Positions 8,833-17,853 of a stretch of 64,000 nucleotides of DNA are shown here, one piece after another. The translations under genes and the position numbers were made by a program. Position 1 is the first letter of the stretch, and every line of letters begins with the position of its first letter. Origin of the DNA: JAGQPD01 sp020426865 (GTDB taxonomy: Bacteria; Planctomycetota; Planctomycetia; Pirellulales; Pirellulaceae); contig JAWKTN010000001.1 in assembly GCA_041399065.1 (NCBI GenBank), positions 620,001-684,000 of the forward strand. Direction: 5' to 3'. A model generated the notes under the pieces. It saw only the letters and a program-made list of their open reading frames with translations. It had not been told where the DNA came from and ran no database searches.

Positions 8833-9273
8833 CTATGCGGATGCTTTCAGGCGACGCAAGATGCGATCGCCAAACTCGACGTCTTCACGTTGCCTTTCCA
8901 ATAGGCCGGTCACTTCTGGATCGTTGAGATGCCCCATCGTCTGTTCGTATTTTTCAGTCAGCATCTGCTCGGTTTGTTCGGCGGTATCCAAAACGCCATT
9001 TGGACCGATGTGCTTCTGTATCGACGACAACGATTGCCGCGCATCGTGGTCGGACCGAGGGCCTGCCGGCTGCACTCCGCTGGCGGATACGATCTGCTGC
9101 AGGTCCGCAGCATATCCTCCAAGCTGAAAACTGAGCTTCCGGCAGATATAGCGATCGTCTGCATCCGCCAACACTTCGGCGGCCGCGCCCAGTGTGTCGC
9201 GCGCCCCGAACAGCTCACTCAGCAAGTCTTGAATCGAATCAACGGTACTCCTATCTCGTGGTATCGTCAGCAT
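8833..9273 (-). CDS. DUF2383-like four-helix protein
   Basis: The 146-residue protein is all-helical, with DSIQDLLSELFGARDTLGAA at the start, RQSLSSIQKHIG in the middle and EKYEQTMGHLNDPEVTGLLE near the end. This spacing matches the DUF2383/PA2169-like family, ferritin-like bundles often induced in stress. The E-x-x-Y-x-x-x-x-x-L-x-x-P-E pattern in the last helix pair is typical. No clear di-iron site can be confirmed by eye. The AAGGAGCCGAGGAGAAAGTTT leader gives a double ribosome site. It is part of the same minus-strand run as the receivers and BON proteins. Confidence 0.65.
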   Translation of the reverse strand: MLTIPRDRSTVDSIQDLLSELFGARDTLGAAAEVLADADDRYICRKLSFQLGGYAADLQQIVSASGVQPAGPRSDHDARQSLSSIQKHIGPNGVLDTAEQTEQMLTEKYEQTMGHLNDPEVTGLLERQREDVEFGDRILRRLKASA

Positions 9274-9315
9274 AAACTTTCTCCTCGGCTCCTTTCTCTC
9301 AATGATCGTTGCCCG

Positions 9316-9798
9316 TTACGCCGTCAAGTGTGCGACACCGGTAGTCGTAGGTCGTCGCGCTACCAGACTCTCTTCGCCCAATTCGGCATCCACCGTACGA
9401 ATCTGATCCATTTGCTCGGCGGTCCACACACTGCCGCCGGAGGCGGCCTGCCGCGCGGCGTGAATCAGCGAGTTCTTGTCCTCGCCCTTGACGACGTAGC
9501 CTACCGCTCCCGCATGAAAACTCTGCGACAGCAGTCGGGGATTGTCATGGTAGGAATGGACCAGCACCGGAAGCGCCGCGTCAATCGATTTGATTTCCCG
9601 CAGTGCGTCCAGTCCGCTCCCGTCGGACAAGGCTACGTCTAACAAGACCAGATCGAGGGGTAGTTGCCGGACGGCTTCGATCGTATCGTGGCAGGTAGTG
9701 GCTTCCATAATCTTCTCGATTCCCGCGGCGGCGAATACAAACCGCAGCGATTCACGCACCGTGGGATGGTCATCCACAATCAGCATCCGAACGTCCAT
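9316..9798 (-). CDS. Response regulator, receiver domain with short tail and no HTH
   Basis: The receiver begins MDVRMLIVDDHPTVRESLRF, with acidic residues D9-D10, phosphoacceptor D54 in LVLLDVALSDGSG, and the conserved Lys in GYVVKGEDK. It resembles NarL/FixJ receivers closely, but after about 130 residues it ends in an Ala- and Thr-rich 30-residue tail instead of the LuxR-type DNA-binding domain. The start is set by CACGGAGGCAACGT upstream of the ATG at 9798. A receiver of this kind may act as a phosphate sink or partner for another protein, such as the receiver-less sigma-54 activator downstream. Alternatively it is a truncated NarL protein. It is similar to the NarL regulator at 17.0-17.7 kb. 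Confidence 0.9.
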   Translation of the reverse strand: MDVRMLIVDDHPTVRESLRFVFAAAGIEKIMEATTCHDTIEAVRQLPLDLVLLDVALSDGSGLDALREIKSIDAALPVLVHSYHDNPRLLSQSFHAGAVGYVVKGEDKNSLIHAARQAASGGSVWTAEQMDQIRTVDAELGEESLVARRPTTTGVAHLTA

Positions 9799-9856
9799 AC
9801 GTTGCCTCCGTGCTTCCTTGCATCTCAGTTTGTCGCACATGGCTCTTACCATTGGC

Positions 9857-10131
9857 TTAGCTGTTGGCAGCCGATCGGGTCCGGTCCTCAACTTCCAACC
9901 TATTAACGACCACCCGCGCGCCATCCACTTTGCGGACGACCTCCTGCGCGAGTTGTTTGAAGTAAAATGACGGCACGCGACCGCGTAAGATCAGAGCACC
10001 GTCTGTCATCTCGCACTGCACGTCGCGCAATGCGTGATACGAACTGGCGCGGAGCCGTTGCTGAATATCAGCAGCGCCCGCTGCGTCGGGGGCGGTCCGC
10101 GCCTCGAAGAAGTTGTCTTGCCGTCGGGCAT
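9857..10131 (-). pseudogene. Second BON-like protein, apparent frameshift near the N-terminus
   Basis: One frame contains ADIQQRLRASSYHALRDVQC, then DGALILRGRVPSFYFKQLAQ and VVVNRLEVED, a clear BON-like module ending in a TAA stop. This frame has no ATG or GTG upstream of the domain before a TGA. The only nearby ATG (MPDGKTTSSRRGPPPTQR) is in another frame and would join it through a single-base shift near base 10080. The 275-nt span is 3n+2, in keeping with one missing base. It may therefore be a sequencing error rather than a dead gene. The end of the protein resembles the BON protein at 8.5-8.8 kb. Confidence 0.65.
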
Positions 10132-10228
10132 AATTGGCTCACATTCTCTTGTAGCCGCAAGAACGCGGATCTGCGGGCCCGACCATGCTCTGGCGAGCGT
10201 GGCAACGAGACCTAAGAAATCGGCCGCA

Positions 10229-10480
10229 TCAGCAGCAATCGTTGCGGACTTCCTCGGCGATCAGTCCTCTCAGTCGCTGGATGTTCTCCTGCTCTTGATT
10301 CTTGACGTCATTCCAGAACTGCGTCGCATTTTCGTGGCCTTCGGCGTTGGCGATGTATTGATCGTAGCGCCACAGCGCGTCGAGACGCCGACTCAGTTCA
10401 TGGACCAAATCGTGATCGTGGTTGGCACAGCCCTGGCTTTCACCTACGTGCTTGAGTTCTTGTTCTGCTGCTAAGGTCAT
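10229..10480 (-). CDS. Small helical protein with C-terminal Cys pair
   Basis: The 83-residue product starts MTLAAEQELKHVGESQGC and contains HDHDLVHELSRRLDALWRYD and NATQFWNDVKNQEQENIQRL, two long amphipathic helices, and ends in NDCC. It has no membrane segment. I recall near-identical small proteins from planctomycete stress clusters but know no function. The His-rich HDHD segment plus the Cys residues could bind metal; this is a guess. GGGAGAAGCC before the ATG at 10480 gives a good ribosome site, better than the longer start at 10510. Confidence 0.7.
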   Translation of the reverse strand: MTLAAEQELKHVGESQGCANHDHDLVHELSRRLDALWRYDQYIANAEGHENATQFWNDVKNQEQENIQRLRGLIAEEVRNDCC

Positions 10481-10536
10481 GGCTTCTCCCTTTAGTTGTG
10501 ACAGCGACACAAAATGGTTTCAGGCGCGTTTGACGG

Positions 10537-10914
10537 TCACGTCGCTGCGCGACGTTCAACGCGCTTCAGGCACTCCAGCAATGTGCTCGCTCGAACCGGC
10601 GTGGGAAGACAGGCAACAATCGGTTCGGCAAGCGCGTCGCGCATTGCTTCCAGGTCGTCTTCATGACCGATGAAAATCACGGGAACGGTCTTCTCGCCCC
10701 CTTCCTCTCGCAGCCGTGAGATCACGCCGTCCGCGCCGCCCCACCGCAAATCGCCGCCCAGCACGGCGGCCACGGGCATGCGATCGGACAGCTTCGTCCA
10801 GCAATCCACTCCGTCGCTGGCCAGAGTCACTTCGTACCCGTTGACTTCCAAGCAACTCTGGCAGGTTTCCCTGGTTGCCGCGTCGCATCCAGCCAGTAGC
10901 ACGCGATGGTTCAT
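10537..10914 (-). CDS. Stand-alone degenerate response-regulator receiver
   Basis: The 125-residue chain has the receiver topology: MNHRVLLAGCDAATRETCQS, then AAVLGGDLRWGGADG, and VPVIFIGHEDD. The usual N-terminal acidic pair is reduced (AGCD), one Asp in GGDLRWG could accept phosphate, and the position after strand 5 reads LPTPV, lacking the conserved Lys. It may therefore signal without normal phosphorylation. There is no output domain. The ATG overlaps the stop of the upstream small gene by ATGA, so the two are translationally coupled. Confidence 0.8.
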   Translation of the reverse strand: MNHRVLLAGCDAATRETCQSCLEVNGYEVTLASDGVDCWTKLSDRMPVAAVLGGDLRWGGADGVISRLREEGGEKTVPVIFIGHEDDLEAMRDALAEPIVACLPTPVRASTLLECLKRVERRAAT

Positions 10915-11264
10915 TGTGATTTCCGTCCCCTTCCTTCAGTACATTTCATAGCCATTTTACTTCGACGAGAATCGCGGCCTGAGACGTGGTCCACCTGAGA
11001 AAAACGATTCCGATATATCAGCCGATCCCACCATGTGGTATGCCGGAGTCGTGGGTCGTCAGCGTCGACGACGTGCTCAATTCCGTTTCGTGTTATCAGC
11101 AACAACTTGCCATCATCTTTGACGTCGGCCACTGCCCAAAGATTGTCAACAACGTAGGTGTACGTTTCTCCCTTTGCCGCCGGCTGATTTTCCCTGGCAC
11201 GCGGGCCAGGACTGGCGGAATGCTTGCTCGCACAATAGACCACAGGGCTTCCGCGGCGAAACAT
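10911..11264 (-). CDS. Conserved hypothetical small protein
   Basis: The 117-residue protein begins MFRRGSPVVYCASKHSASPG and continues with YTYVVDNLWAVADVKDDGKL, LLITRNGIEHVVDADDPRLR and WWDRLIYRNRF. This arrangement, a small beta barrel followed by ADDPRLR and a Trp-rich segment, is one I remember from many planctomycete genomes without assigned function. AGAAGGTTAATCG lies upstream of the ATG. The last 25 residues are basic and not conserved, but the frame overlaps the receiver start by four bases, supporting the stop used here. Confidence 0.7.
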   Translation of the reverse strand: MFRRGSPVVYCASKHSASPGPRARENQPAAKGETYTYVVDNLWAVADVKDDGKLLLITRNGIEHVVDADDPRLRHTTWWDRLIYRNRFSQVDHVSGRDSRRSKMAMKCTEGRGRKSQ

Positions 11265-11328
11265 CGATTAACCTTCTATACAACTGAACCTTGTCGAAAA
11301 TCTTCGAGTTCGAAGCCGGCGACGGACG

Positions 11329-11796
11329 TCATGACGCCTTCACTTCAATTCTTCGCGCCTTGCAATCCTCGCTCTTGGGCACAGAGATCTTTAGCACGCC
11401 GTCGTGGTAGTTGGCGTCAATTGTTTCTTCATCCACGGCGCAAGGGAGCGTGACGGAGCGGGAGAAACGGCCGGCGCGCCGCTCGATGCGGTGGAAGGTC
11501 TCGCGCTTCTCTTCCTGCTTCTCGTTCCGCTCGCCAGCGATCGTGAGCTGGTTGCCGCTCACTTGTATGTCGATATCTTTGGGATCGACGCCAGGAAGAT
11601 CCAAACGAATTTGCAGAGCCCCGTCGGTCTCGCTCAAGTCCATCGGCGCCGCGAGCATCCGCGAAGGCCAATCGTCGCCCCCTTCGCCCGTGAATCGCTC
11701 GAACAAGTCTATTTCGTCCCGCAACCGGCCCAGCGGGCCAAAGCCCGACCAGGGAGACAGCCCGCGCCGCGATGATTGCTGCAATGGTCCAGCCAT
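11329..11796 (-). CDS. Small heat shock protein Hsp20
   Basis: This is an ATP-independent chaperone that holds unfolding proteins. The 155-residue chain has an N-terminal arm with PWSGFGPLGRLRDEIDLFER and an alpha-crystallin domain from about residue 50: MDLSETDGALQIRLDLPGVD, the family's LPGVDPKDI segment, RRAGRFSRSVTLP, and the C-terminal DGVLKISVPK. The final IEV in RRIEVKAS is the I-x-V anchor used in oligomer assembly. AAGGAGAACTGTC precedes the ATG at 11796; the in-frame extension to 11970 lacks homology. It is the first gene of the long minus-strand stress run. Confidence 0.95.
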   Translation of the reverse strand: MAGPLQQSSRRGLSPWSGFGPLGRLRDEIDLFERFTGEGGDDWPSRMLAAPMDLSETDGALQIRLDLPGVDPKDIDIQVSGNQLTIAGERNEKQEEKRETFHRIERRAGRFSRSVTLPCAVDEETIDANYHDGVLKISVPKSEDCKARRIEVKAS

Positions 11797-12159
11797 GACA
11801 GTTCTCCTTTGCTGCTTGGTAATGCACGTGCGGTAAACAAAGCCACCAGACTGTGGCGCCGGGTGACAATCGGGCGGATCTTCGATTCTCTGCCGAGCAA
11901 GGCCGAGTCTGGCGACATGCCTAAAAACACGAGTAATTGACGAGGCAGTCGCAAATGACGTCGGTCTCATTCACAGTATCCGTGATTATTGAAAAGAGAC
12001 CGGGCAGTGAGAATCGACGAGGGGACCATTTTGCCATGGTAGTTTCGACCAAGCGCCGTTGATCGAGCTCGTAAAGGGCACGGTGCGAGACCGCGCGAAA
12101 ACTGATAGAATAGGTCCCTCATCTCTCTTCTTCGTCCTTCCTCTGGAGCATCCGGATCG
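11797..12159. other. Divergent intergenic region between hsp20 and the CheB/CheR kinase
   Basis: About 360 bp separates two divergently transcribed genes and must hold both promoters. No convincing gene is present on either strand. I looked for a CIRCE-type inverted repeat upstream of hsp20 and for a GG-N10-GC sigma-54 site and found neither with confidence. Confidence 0.5.
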
Positions 12160-15100
12160 ATGGCCAAAAAGAAGCCCGCCAAACGCGAAAGGACCAAGAA
12201 GATGGCCAAAGGAAACAAGTCGCCGGCAAGGAAATCCTCCAGCAACCGGCAAGTGCCGCGGCGGAATGAACAAACTTCCAATGGAATCCAGAAAGGCTTC
12301 CCCATTGTCGGCGTGGGCGCTTCGGCCGGCGGGCTCAAGGCATTGCAAACGTTGCTTGACGCGATGCCGGACGAGCCGGGGGTAGCGGTTGTCGTGGTGC
12401 AGCATCTCGATCCGACCAAGAAAAGTCTCGGACCGGAATTGCTGGCCAAGTGTACGAAGATGCAAGTGGCCGAGGTCGAAGACGATCCGCGCGTCAAGCC
12501 GAATCGCGTGTACGTCCTACCGCCGGATAAATACCTGAGCATCTCCGGCGGCGAGTTGCACTTATCCGAACCCGACACGCCGCGCGGGGCGCGGCGGGCG
12601 ATCGACTTCTTCTTGCGCTCGCTGGCTGACGACCAGGAGCAATGCGCCGTGGGTGTGATTCTCTCCGGCAGCGGCACCGACGGCACGCTGGGAGTCAAGG
12701 CGATCAAGGCCGCCGGCGGACTGGTGATCGCCCAGGATCCCACCACCGCCGAACGCGACAGCATGCCGCGCAGCGCGATCGCCTCGGGTGTGGTTGATCA
12801 CGCGTTGCCGCCCGAGGAGATTCCCGGCGTGCTTGTCCGCTATGCGCAACATTCCTACGTCCTCGAAGGCCCAGCCCCAGCGCCCGTCGGGAAAGGAGAG
12901 ACGGCGGCCTCGCCCGCCAAGGAGAGTCGCGACGGCATCGAACCGATCATCGCGTTCCTGCGGGCCAACACCAAACACGATTTTCGCAATTACAAAGACA
13001 AGACGCTTGTCCGCCGCACGCGCCGCCGGATGTGCCTGCACCACATCATCGAGTACGATCAGTACCTGAAATATCTCCGCGAGCATCCGGGCGAAGGCGA
13101 AGCGCTCGTGAAAGACTTGCTGATCACGGTGACCGACTTCTTTCGCGAACCGGAGGCGTGGGAGGAGCTGCGGAATCTGGCAATCCGCCCAATGATCGAG
13201 GCGAAAGAGGACGACGAGCCGATCCGCGTCTGGACGCCCGGCTGTGCCACCGGCGAAGAACCGTACTCGCTGGCCATGCTGATTCTGGAGGAGCTCAACC
13301 GGGCCGAGAAGAGCTGCCCGCTGAACGTGTTCGCCTCGGACATCGACAAGGACGCCATCCAGTTCGCCCGCGAAGGCCGCTATCCGCGCAGCATCGAAGC
13401 GGACGTGTCGCTCGAGCGATTGAAACAGTTCTTCACGCCCGCCGACGGCGAAGACTACTATCACGTCAACAAGTCGCTCCGCGAAGCGCTGGTGTTCGCC
13501 GACCAGAACTTGATCAGCGACCCGCCCTTTTCCAAGCTCGATTTGCTCTGCTGCCGCAACTTGCTGATTTACCTGAAGGGTGACGTGCAACAAAAGATCA
13601 TTGCGTTGTTCCATTTTGCCTTGCGCGAAGGGGGCGTGTTGTTTTTGGGTAGCGCCGAAACGATCGGCCGCCAGTCGGACCTATTCGAGACGCTGCACAA
13701 GCGGTTTCGGATCTTCCGCCGCATCGGCCCGACGCAGCACGACCGCGTGGACATTCCGATAGGCGATATTCGGCATCGCCGCGAGATCGACGTGCAGCCC
13801 GCCCCGCCCATGCGCCGCGAAATCCGCCTCTCGCACCTGGCCCAGCAGCGGCTGATCGACATGCTGGCCCCGTCGGCCGTGCTGGTCGACAGGAAGTGGC
13901 GGATTCTGTACATCTGCGGCGACGTCGATCCATACCTGTCGCTGAAGCCGGGCGTGCCGAGCGTCGATCTGCTGGATAACGCCCGTCGCGGCTTGCGGTC
14001 GAAGCTGCGCGTGGTCGTGCAGCGGGCTTTGTCGGAAGAGCGGCCGGTTACGGCACAGGCCCGCGTGCAGCGCGACGGCGCATATCAGCCGGTGACCATC
14101 ACGGTGCGGGTGATCCACGACCGAGAAGAAGATGAGGATCTGGCGCTGGTGATGTTTGGGGGCGTGGTGCACGATACCAGTGCGCCGGCTGAAGTGAGCA
14201 AGAGGAAGAAGGGAGCCAGCGACGAACCGCAAGCTGGCAGCTCGCGGCCACGGGAAGACGACGACCTGGACGATCACGTCGTCATCCGGCAACTCGAAGA
14301 GGAGTTGGCGGCCACGAAGGACGATCTGCAGGCGACCGTCGAGCAGCTCGAATCGTCCAACGAAGAATTCAAGGCCTCGAACGAAGAGGTCATGAGCATC
14401 AACGAGGAGCTGCAAAGCACCAACGAAGAACTGGAAACCAGCAAGGAAGAGCTGCAATCGCTGAACGAGGAACTCTCGACCGTCAACAACCAGCTTGCCG
14501 GGAAAGTCGATGAGCTGGAGACCAAAACTACCGACCTAGAGAATCTGCTCACCGCCACCGACGTAGCCACGATCTGCCTGGACACCGACCTGGCAATCCG
14601 CTGGTTCACGCCCGCTGTCGGGCAAGTGATCCGGCTGCGCGAGGCCGATAAAGGCCGCCCGTTGGCCGATTTCACCGACGACTTCACCGATGGCGATCTG
14701 GTCAAGGTTGCCCGACGTGTGCTCGACAAACTGACGCCGATCGAAGACGAAGCCGCCTGCGACGATGGCCGCACGTTCGTCCGCCGCGTCACGCCCTACC
14801 GCACCGACGACCATCGCATCGGCGGCGCGGTCATCACGTTTTTCGACATCACCGAACGGAAGAATGCCGAAGACGCGATGGCCACGGCCAAAGAGATGGC
14901 CGAAAAGATCGTTGATACCGTGCGGGAGTCGATGCTGGTGCTGGACACGGACCTGCGGGTCGTTTCCGCCAACGAGTCTTTTTACAAAACCTTCGAGGTC
15001 TCGCCCGCCGAGACCGAGGGGCGGCTGATCTACGAGCTCGGCAACGACCAATGGGACATCCCCGAACTGCGAACGCTGCTGGAAGACGTGCTGCCAGAGA

Positions 15101-16980
15101 ACAACGTTTTCAACGACTTCGAAGTCACTCACGAATTCGAAACGATCGGCCGCAAGATGATGTTACTTAACGGTCGCAAGATCGACCACATTCAGCGTAT
15201 TCTGCTGGCCATTCAGGACATCACCGGTTATCGCTTGGCCGAGCGGCGACGTTCGTTTTTGTTGGAGCTAAACGACACCTTCCGTGCGGCCGACCATCCG
15301 CAGGAAATCCTGGATCAAGCAGCCACGCGGATGTGCCAGTTCTTGTCCTGCCAGCGGGCGGCGTACGCGGAAGTAGGACCTGACCAGGAAGAGTTTATGA
15401 TCCTGGCGCAACATAGCGAAGGTGTAAAGGACATGGAGCGGATTCAGCCGCTCAGCGACTTTGGTCCCGACGTCCTGCTGGCGCCGGTGTTGCGCGGCGA
15501 GGGACTGCTGGTTCACGACACGCACGACGACCCGAAGCTGCGCGAGCCGGCTCACCGCGACGCTTTTGAACGACTGGAGACGCGGTCGTTTGCTGCCACG
15601 GCCCGGAAGCGCGATCATGGCCGCGTGGGCGTGCTGGCTGTGGGTTATCGCACAGCGCACAAGTGGTCGAATGACGAGGTCGACTTGCTCCGCGACATCG
15701 GCGATCGTACCTGGTCGGCACTCGATGCCGCCCGCGCCGAAGCCGAATTGAAGAAACTGAACGACTCGCTGGAGCAGCAGGTTTCCCAACGGACGGAATT
15801 GCTCAAGCTGCTGCAACGCATCACGCGCACCGCCAACGAGGCACGCACGGTCGACGAGGCGTTGCTGGCCGCGATGAAGCAGATCAGCCACTTCAACGGT
15901 TGGCAAGTAGGCCACGTTTGGCGGCTGGCCGACGACGGCAGCGGCGATTTCGTCAGCAGCGGCCTCTGGCACGTTTCCGAAGAGGCCCAAGAGACCGTCG
16001 GTCAGATCGACGAGTTCAGGGAGATTTGCATGCAAACACGATTCGCGCCGGGGCAAGTGCTGATCGGGACGGTGGCCCAGAAGAACAAACCCGTTTGGAT
16101 TGACAACGTTGCAAAACTATCCGAGTGGCGCCGCGGCGACGCGAAAAAGCTCGGCCTCCACGCGGCGATCGCATTTCCTGTCACCGTCATTGGCAAAGTG
16201 GTCGCGGTCATCGAATTCTTCTCCGACCACCCGGCGAAGCGCGACAAGAGTTTCATGGAAATCATGCCCGACGTCGGCATTCAGCTCGGCCATGTCATCG
16301 AGCGGAAGCGGCTGGAGAAAATGGCAACAGACGCAACCGAGGCGGAACAGCGCCGCATCGGCGGCGACATTCACGACGGTGTCGGCCAGGAATTAACGGG
16401 CCTGCGCTACATGGCGCAAACCCACGCGGAAACGCTCACCGAGCAGTCTTCACCCGAGGTGAAAACGGCCCAGCGAATGACCGAGTGGCTGGAAAGCGTG
16501 CAGCAGCAACTCCGCGGGATTGTTCGCAAGCTGGTTCCCGTGGAAATCGATGAACATGGCCTGGTGGCTGCACTGCGTGGACTTGCACAGCAAACGACGC
16601 AGACTCAAGATGTGGTTTGCAGTTTGGAGTGTGCGCAGTCGATTCGTGTTGCCGACGCCACGCTGGCCACGCACATTTATCGCATTGCCCAGGAAGCCGT
16701 GCGAAATGCAGTGCGGCACGCACAGGCCGCCGAGATTCGGATCACGCTCAGCGAAGACGACGGAGTTCTAAAGCTGCAAGTCGACGATGACGGCATCGGC
16801 ATCAAGCCGACGACCGACCAGGAGACGGGCTTTGGACTTCGATCGATGGCCTACCGCGCCGGCTTGATCGGTGCCCGATTCGATTGCCAACCGAGAGCAG
16901 AAGGAGGCACGCGAGTAACTTGCACGGTTTTGCGGGGGGGGGCAGGGATGAATGGCCGGTGTCTAATAAGGTCTGAATGA
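12160..16980 (+). CDS. CheB-CheR-PAS-GAF histidine kinase fusion (1606 residues)
   Basis: Domains in order: CheB methylesterase (about 47-235; catalytic S55 in GASAGG, H82, D174), CheR methyltransferase (about 255-510; WTPGCATGEEPYSLAM binds S-adenosylmethionine), a PAS-like segment (550-665), a long coiled coil with NEELQSTNEELETSKEELQ (705-788), two PAS domains (790-1025), two GAF domains (1030-1190, 1215-1380), a HisKA_3 dimerisation domain with H1405 in GGDIHDGVGQEL, and a HATPase (1500-1600). It is cytoplasmic, with no membrane helix. The HisKA_3 type pairs with NarL regulators, and one follows 21 bp downstream. Start uncertain: ATG at 12202 has a better ribosome site. A run of nine G near the 3' end affects only the last 13 residues. 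Confidence 0.95.
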   Translation: MAKKKPAKRERTKKMAKGNKSPARKSSSNRQVPRRNEQTSNGIQKGFPIVGVGASAGGLKALQTLLDAMPDEPGVAVVVVQHLDPTKKSLGPELLAKCTKMQVAEVEDDPRVKPNRVYVLPPDKYLSISGGELHLSEPDTPRGARRAIDFFLRSLADDQEQCAVGVILSGSGTDGTLGVKAIKAAGGLVIAQDPTTAERDSMPRSAIASGVVDHALPPEEIPGVLVRYAQHSYVLEGPAPAPVGKGETAASPAKESRDGIEPIIAFLRANTKHDFRNYKDKTLVRRTRRRMCLHHIIEYDQYLKYLREHPGEGEALVKDLLITVTDFFREPEAWEELRNLAIRPMIEAKEDDEPIRVWTPGCATGEEPYSLAMLILEELNRAEKSCPLNVFASDIDKDAIQFAREGRYPRSIEADVSLERLKQFFTPADGEDYYHVNKSLREALVFADQNLISDPPFSKLDLLCCRNLLIYLKGDVQQKIIALFHFALREGGVLFLGSAETIGRQSDLFETLHKRFRIFRRIGPTQHDRVDIPIGDIRHRREIDVQPAPPMRREIRLSHLAQQRLIDMLAPSAVLVDRKWRILYICGDVDPYLSLKPGVPSVDLLDNARRGLRSKLRVVVQRALSEERPVTAQARVQRDGAYQPVTITVRVIHDREEDEDLALVMFGGVVHDTSAPAEVSKRKKGASDEPQAGSSRPREDDDLDDHVVIRQLEEELAATKDDLQATVEQLESSNEEFKASNEEVMSINEELQSTNEELETSKEELQSLNEELSTVNNQLAGKVDELETKTTDLENLLTATDVATICLDTDLAIRWFTPAVGQVIRLREADKGRPLADFTDDFTDGDLVKVARRVLDKLTPIEDEAACDDGRTFVRRVTPYRTDDHRIGGAVITFFDITERKNAEDAMATAKEMAEKIVDTVRESMLVLDTDLRVVSANESFYKTFEVSPAETEGRLIYELGNDQWDIPELRTLLEDVLPENNVFNDFEVTHEFETIGRKMMLLNGRKIDHIQRILLAIQDITGYRLAERRRSFLLELNDTFRAADHPQEILDQAATRMCQFLSCQRAAYAEVGPDQEEFMILAQHSEGVKDMERIQPLSDFGPDVLLAPVLRGEGLLVHDTHDDPKLREPAHRDAFERLETRSFAATARKRDHGRVGVLAVGYRTAHKWSNDEVDLLRDIGDRTWSALDAARAEAELKKLNDSLEQQVSQRTELLKLLQRITRTANEARTVDEALLAAMKQISHFNGWQVGHVWRLADDGSGDFVSSGLWHVSEEAQETVGQIDEFREICMQTRFAPGQVLIGTVAQKNKPVWIDNVAKLSEWRRGDAKKLGLHAAIAFPVTVIGKVVAVIEFFSDHPAKRDKSFMEIMPDVGIQLGHVIERKRLEKMATDATEAEQRRIGGDIHDGVGQELTGLRYMAQTHAETLTEQSSPEVKTAQRMTEWLESVQQQLRGIVRKLVPVEIDEHGLVAALRGLAQQTTQTQDVVCSLECAQSIRVADATLATHIYRIAQEAVRNAVRHAQAAEIRITLSEDDGVLKLQVDDDGIGIKPTTDQETGFGLRSMAYRAGLIGARFDCQPRAEGGTRVTCTVLRGGAGMNGRCLIRSE

Positions 16981-17001
16981 AACAAAAATAAGAGTTGAAA
17001 C

Positions 17002-17679
17002 ATGGCAGTCAAGGACCAACGACGTGTCGCCGAAAGTACGGCCCGCATCCTGATCGTCGACGATCATCCGGCTTTGTGCGAGGGCTTGGGGCACCGGATT
17101 TCCGCGCAAGGGGATCTGTCCGTCTGCGGTCAGGCGGCCGACGTGGATGAAGCCCTCACGCTGATCCGCGAACTGCACCCCGATGTCGTGATCGTCGACA
17201 TTGCATTGAAGAACAGCGACGGCCTGGAACTGATTAAAGCCGTTAAATCCCGCCACCAACGAGTCCGCACCTTAGTCCACTCGATGTACGACGAATCGCT
17301 ATATGCCGACCGCTGCCTGCACGCCGGCGCGATGGGCTACGTGAACAAGGAAGCCAACCCCGACGATGTGATCAAGGCCATCCGCGAGATTCTCGCCGGC
17401 CGAGTCTACTTAAGCCCTTCGATGACCAGTACAATCCTCAGCCGCACAGTCAGCGGCGAGGAGCCACAAGCCGATCCCATCGACACGCTCACAGACCGCC
17501 AACTGGAAGTCTTCCGCCTGCTCGGCGACGGCCAAAGCGCGCAGCAAATCGCCAAACGCCTACACATCAGTGTCCACACTGTGGAGACGCACCGCGAAAA
17601 CATCAAACGCAAGCTGAACGTCGACACTGTCGCCGAACTGACCCACCGCGCCGTTCTTTGGGCAGTGGATAATTCTTAA
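17002..17679 (+). CDS. NarL/FixJ-family response regulator
   Basis: The 225-residue protein has a receiver (residues 14-130) with D20-D21, phosphoacceptor D66 in VVIVDIALKNSDG and K116 in GYVNKEAN, then a LuxR-type helix-turn-helix from about 158: LTDRQLEVFRLLGDGQSAQQ, IAKRLHISVHTVETHRENI. It lies 21 bp after the CheB/CheR kinase, whose HisKA_3 module belongs to the class that phosphorylates such regulators, so the two form a cognate pair. Which promoters it controls is not shown; the adjacent stress genes are obvious candidates. No terminator is evident directly after the stop. Confidence 0.95.
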   Translation: MAVKDQRRVAESTARILIVDDHPALCEGLGHRISAQGDLSVCGQAADVDEALTLIRELHPDVVIVDIALKNSDGLELIKAVKSRHQRVRTLVHSMYDESLYADRCLHAGAMGYVNKEANPDDVIKAIREILAGRVYLSPSMTSTILSRTVSGEEPQADPIDTLTDRQLEVFRLLGDGQSAQQIAKRLHISVHTVETHRENIKRKLNVDTVAELTHRAVLWAVDNS

Positions 17680-17853
17680 AACTCATGGTTGAGGATTGAC
17701 AGCAGCTGCTTGCTTGCAGTGGATACGGGGTAGGGCCGAATTCATCTGAACGCCCAAATTCACAAACTCCCATCGGCTGAGTGGACGAATCAGTCGCCAG
17801 ACATCTTCCATGTCGCCACCGCGGATACTTCGGTCGTTTGCGCCACTCTGCCC

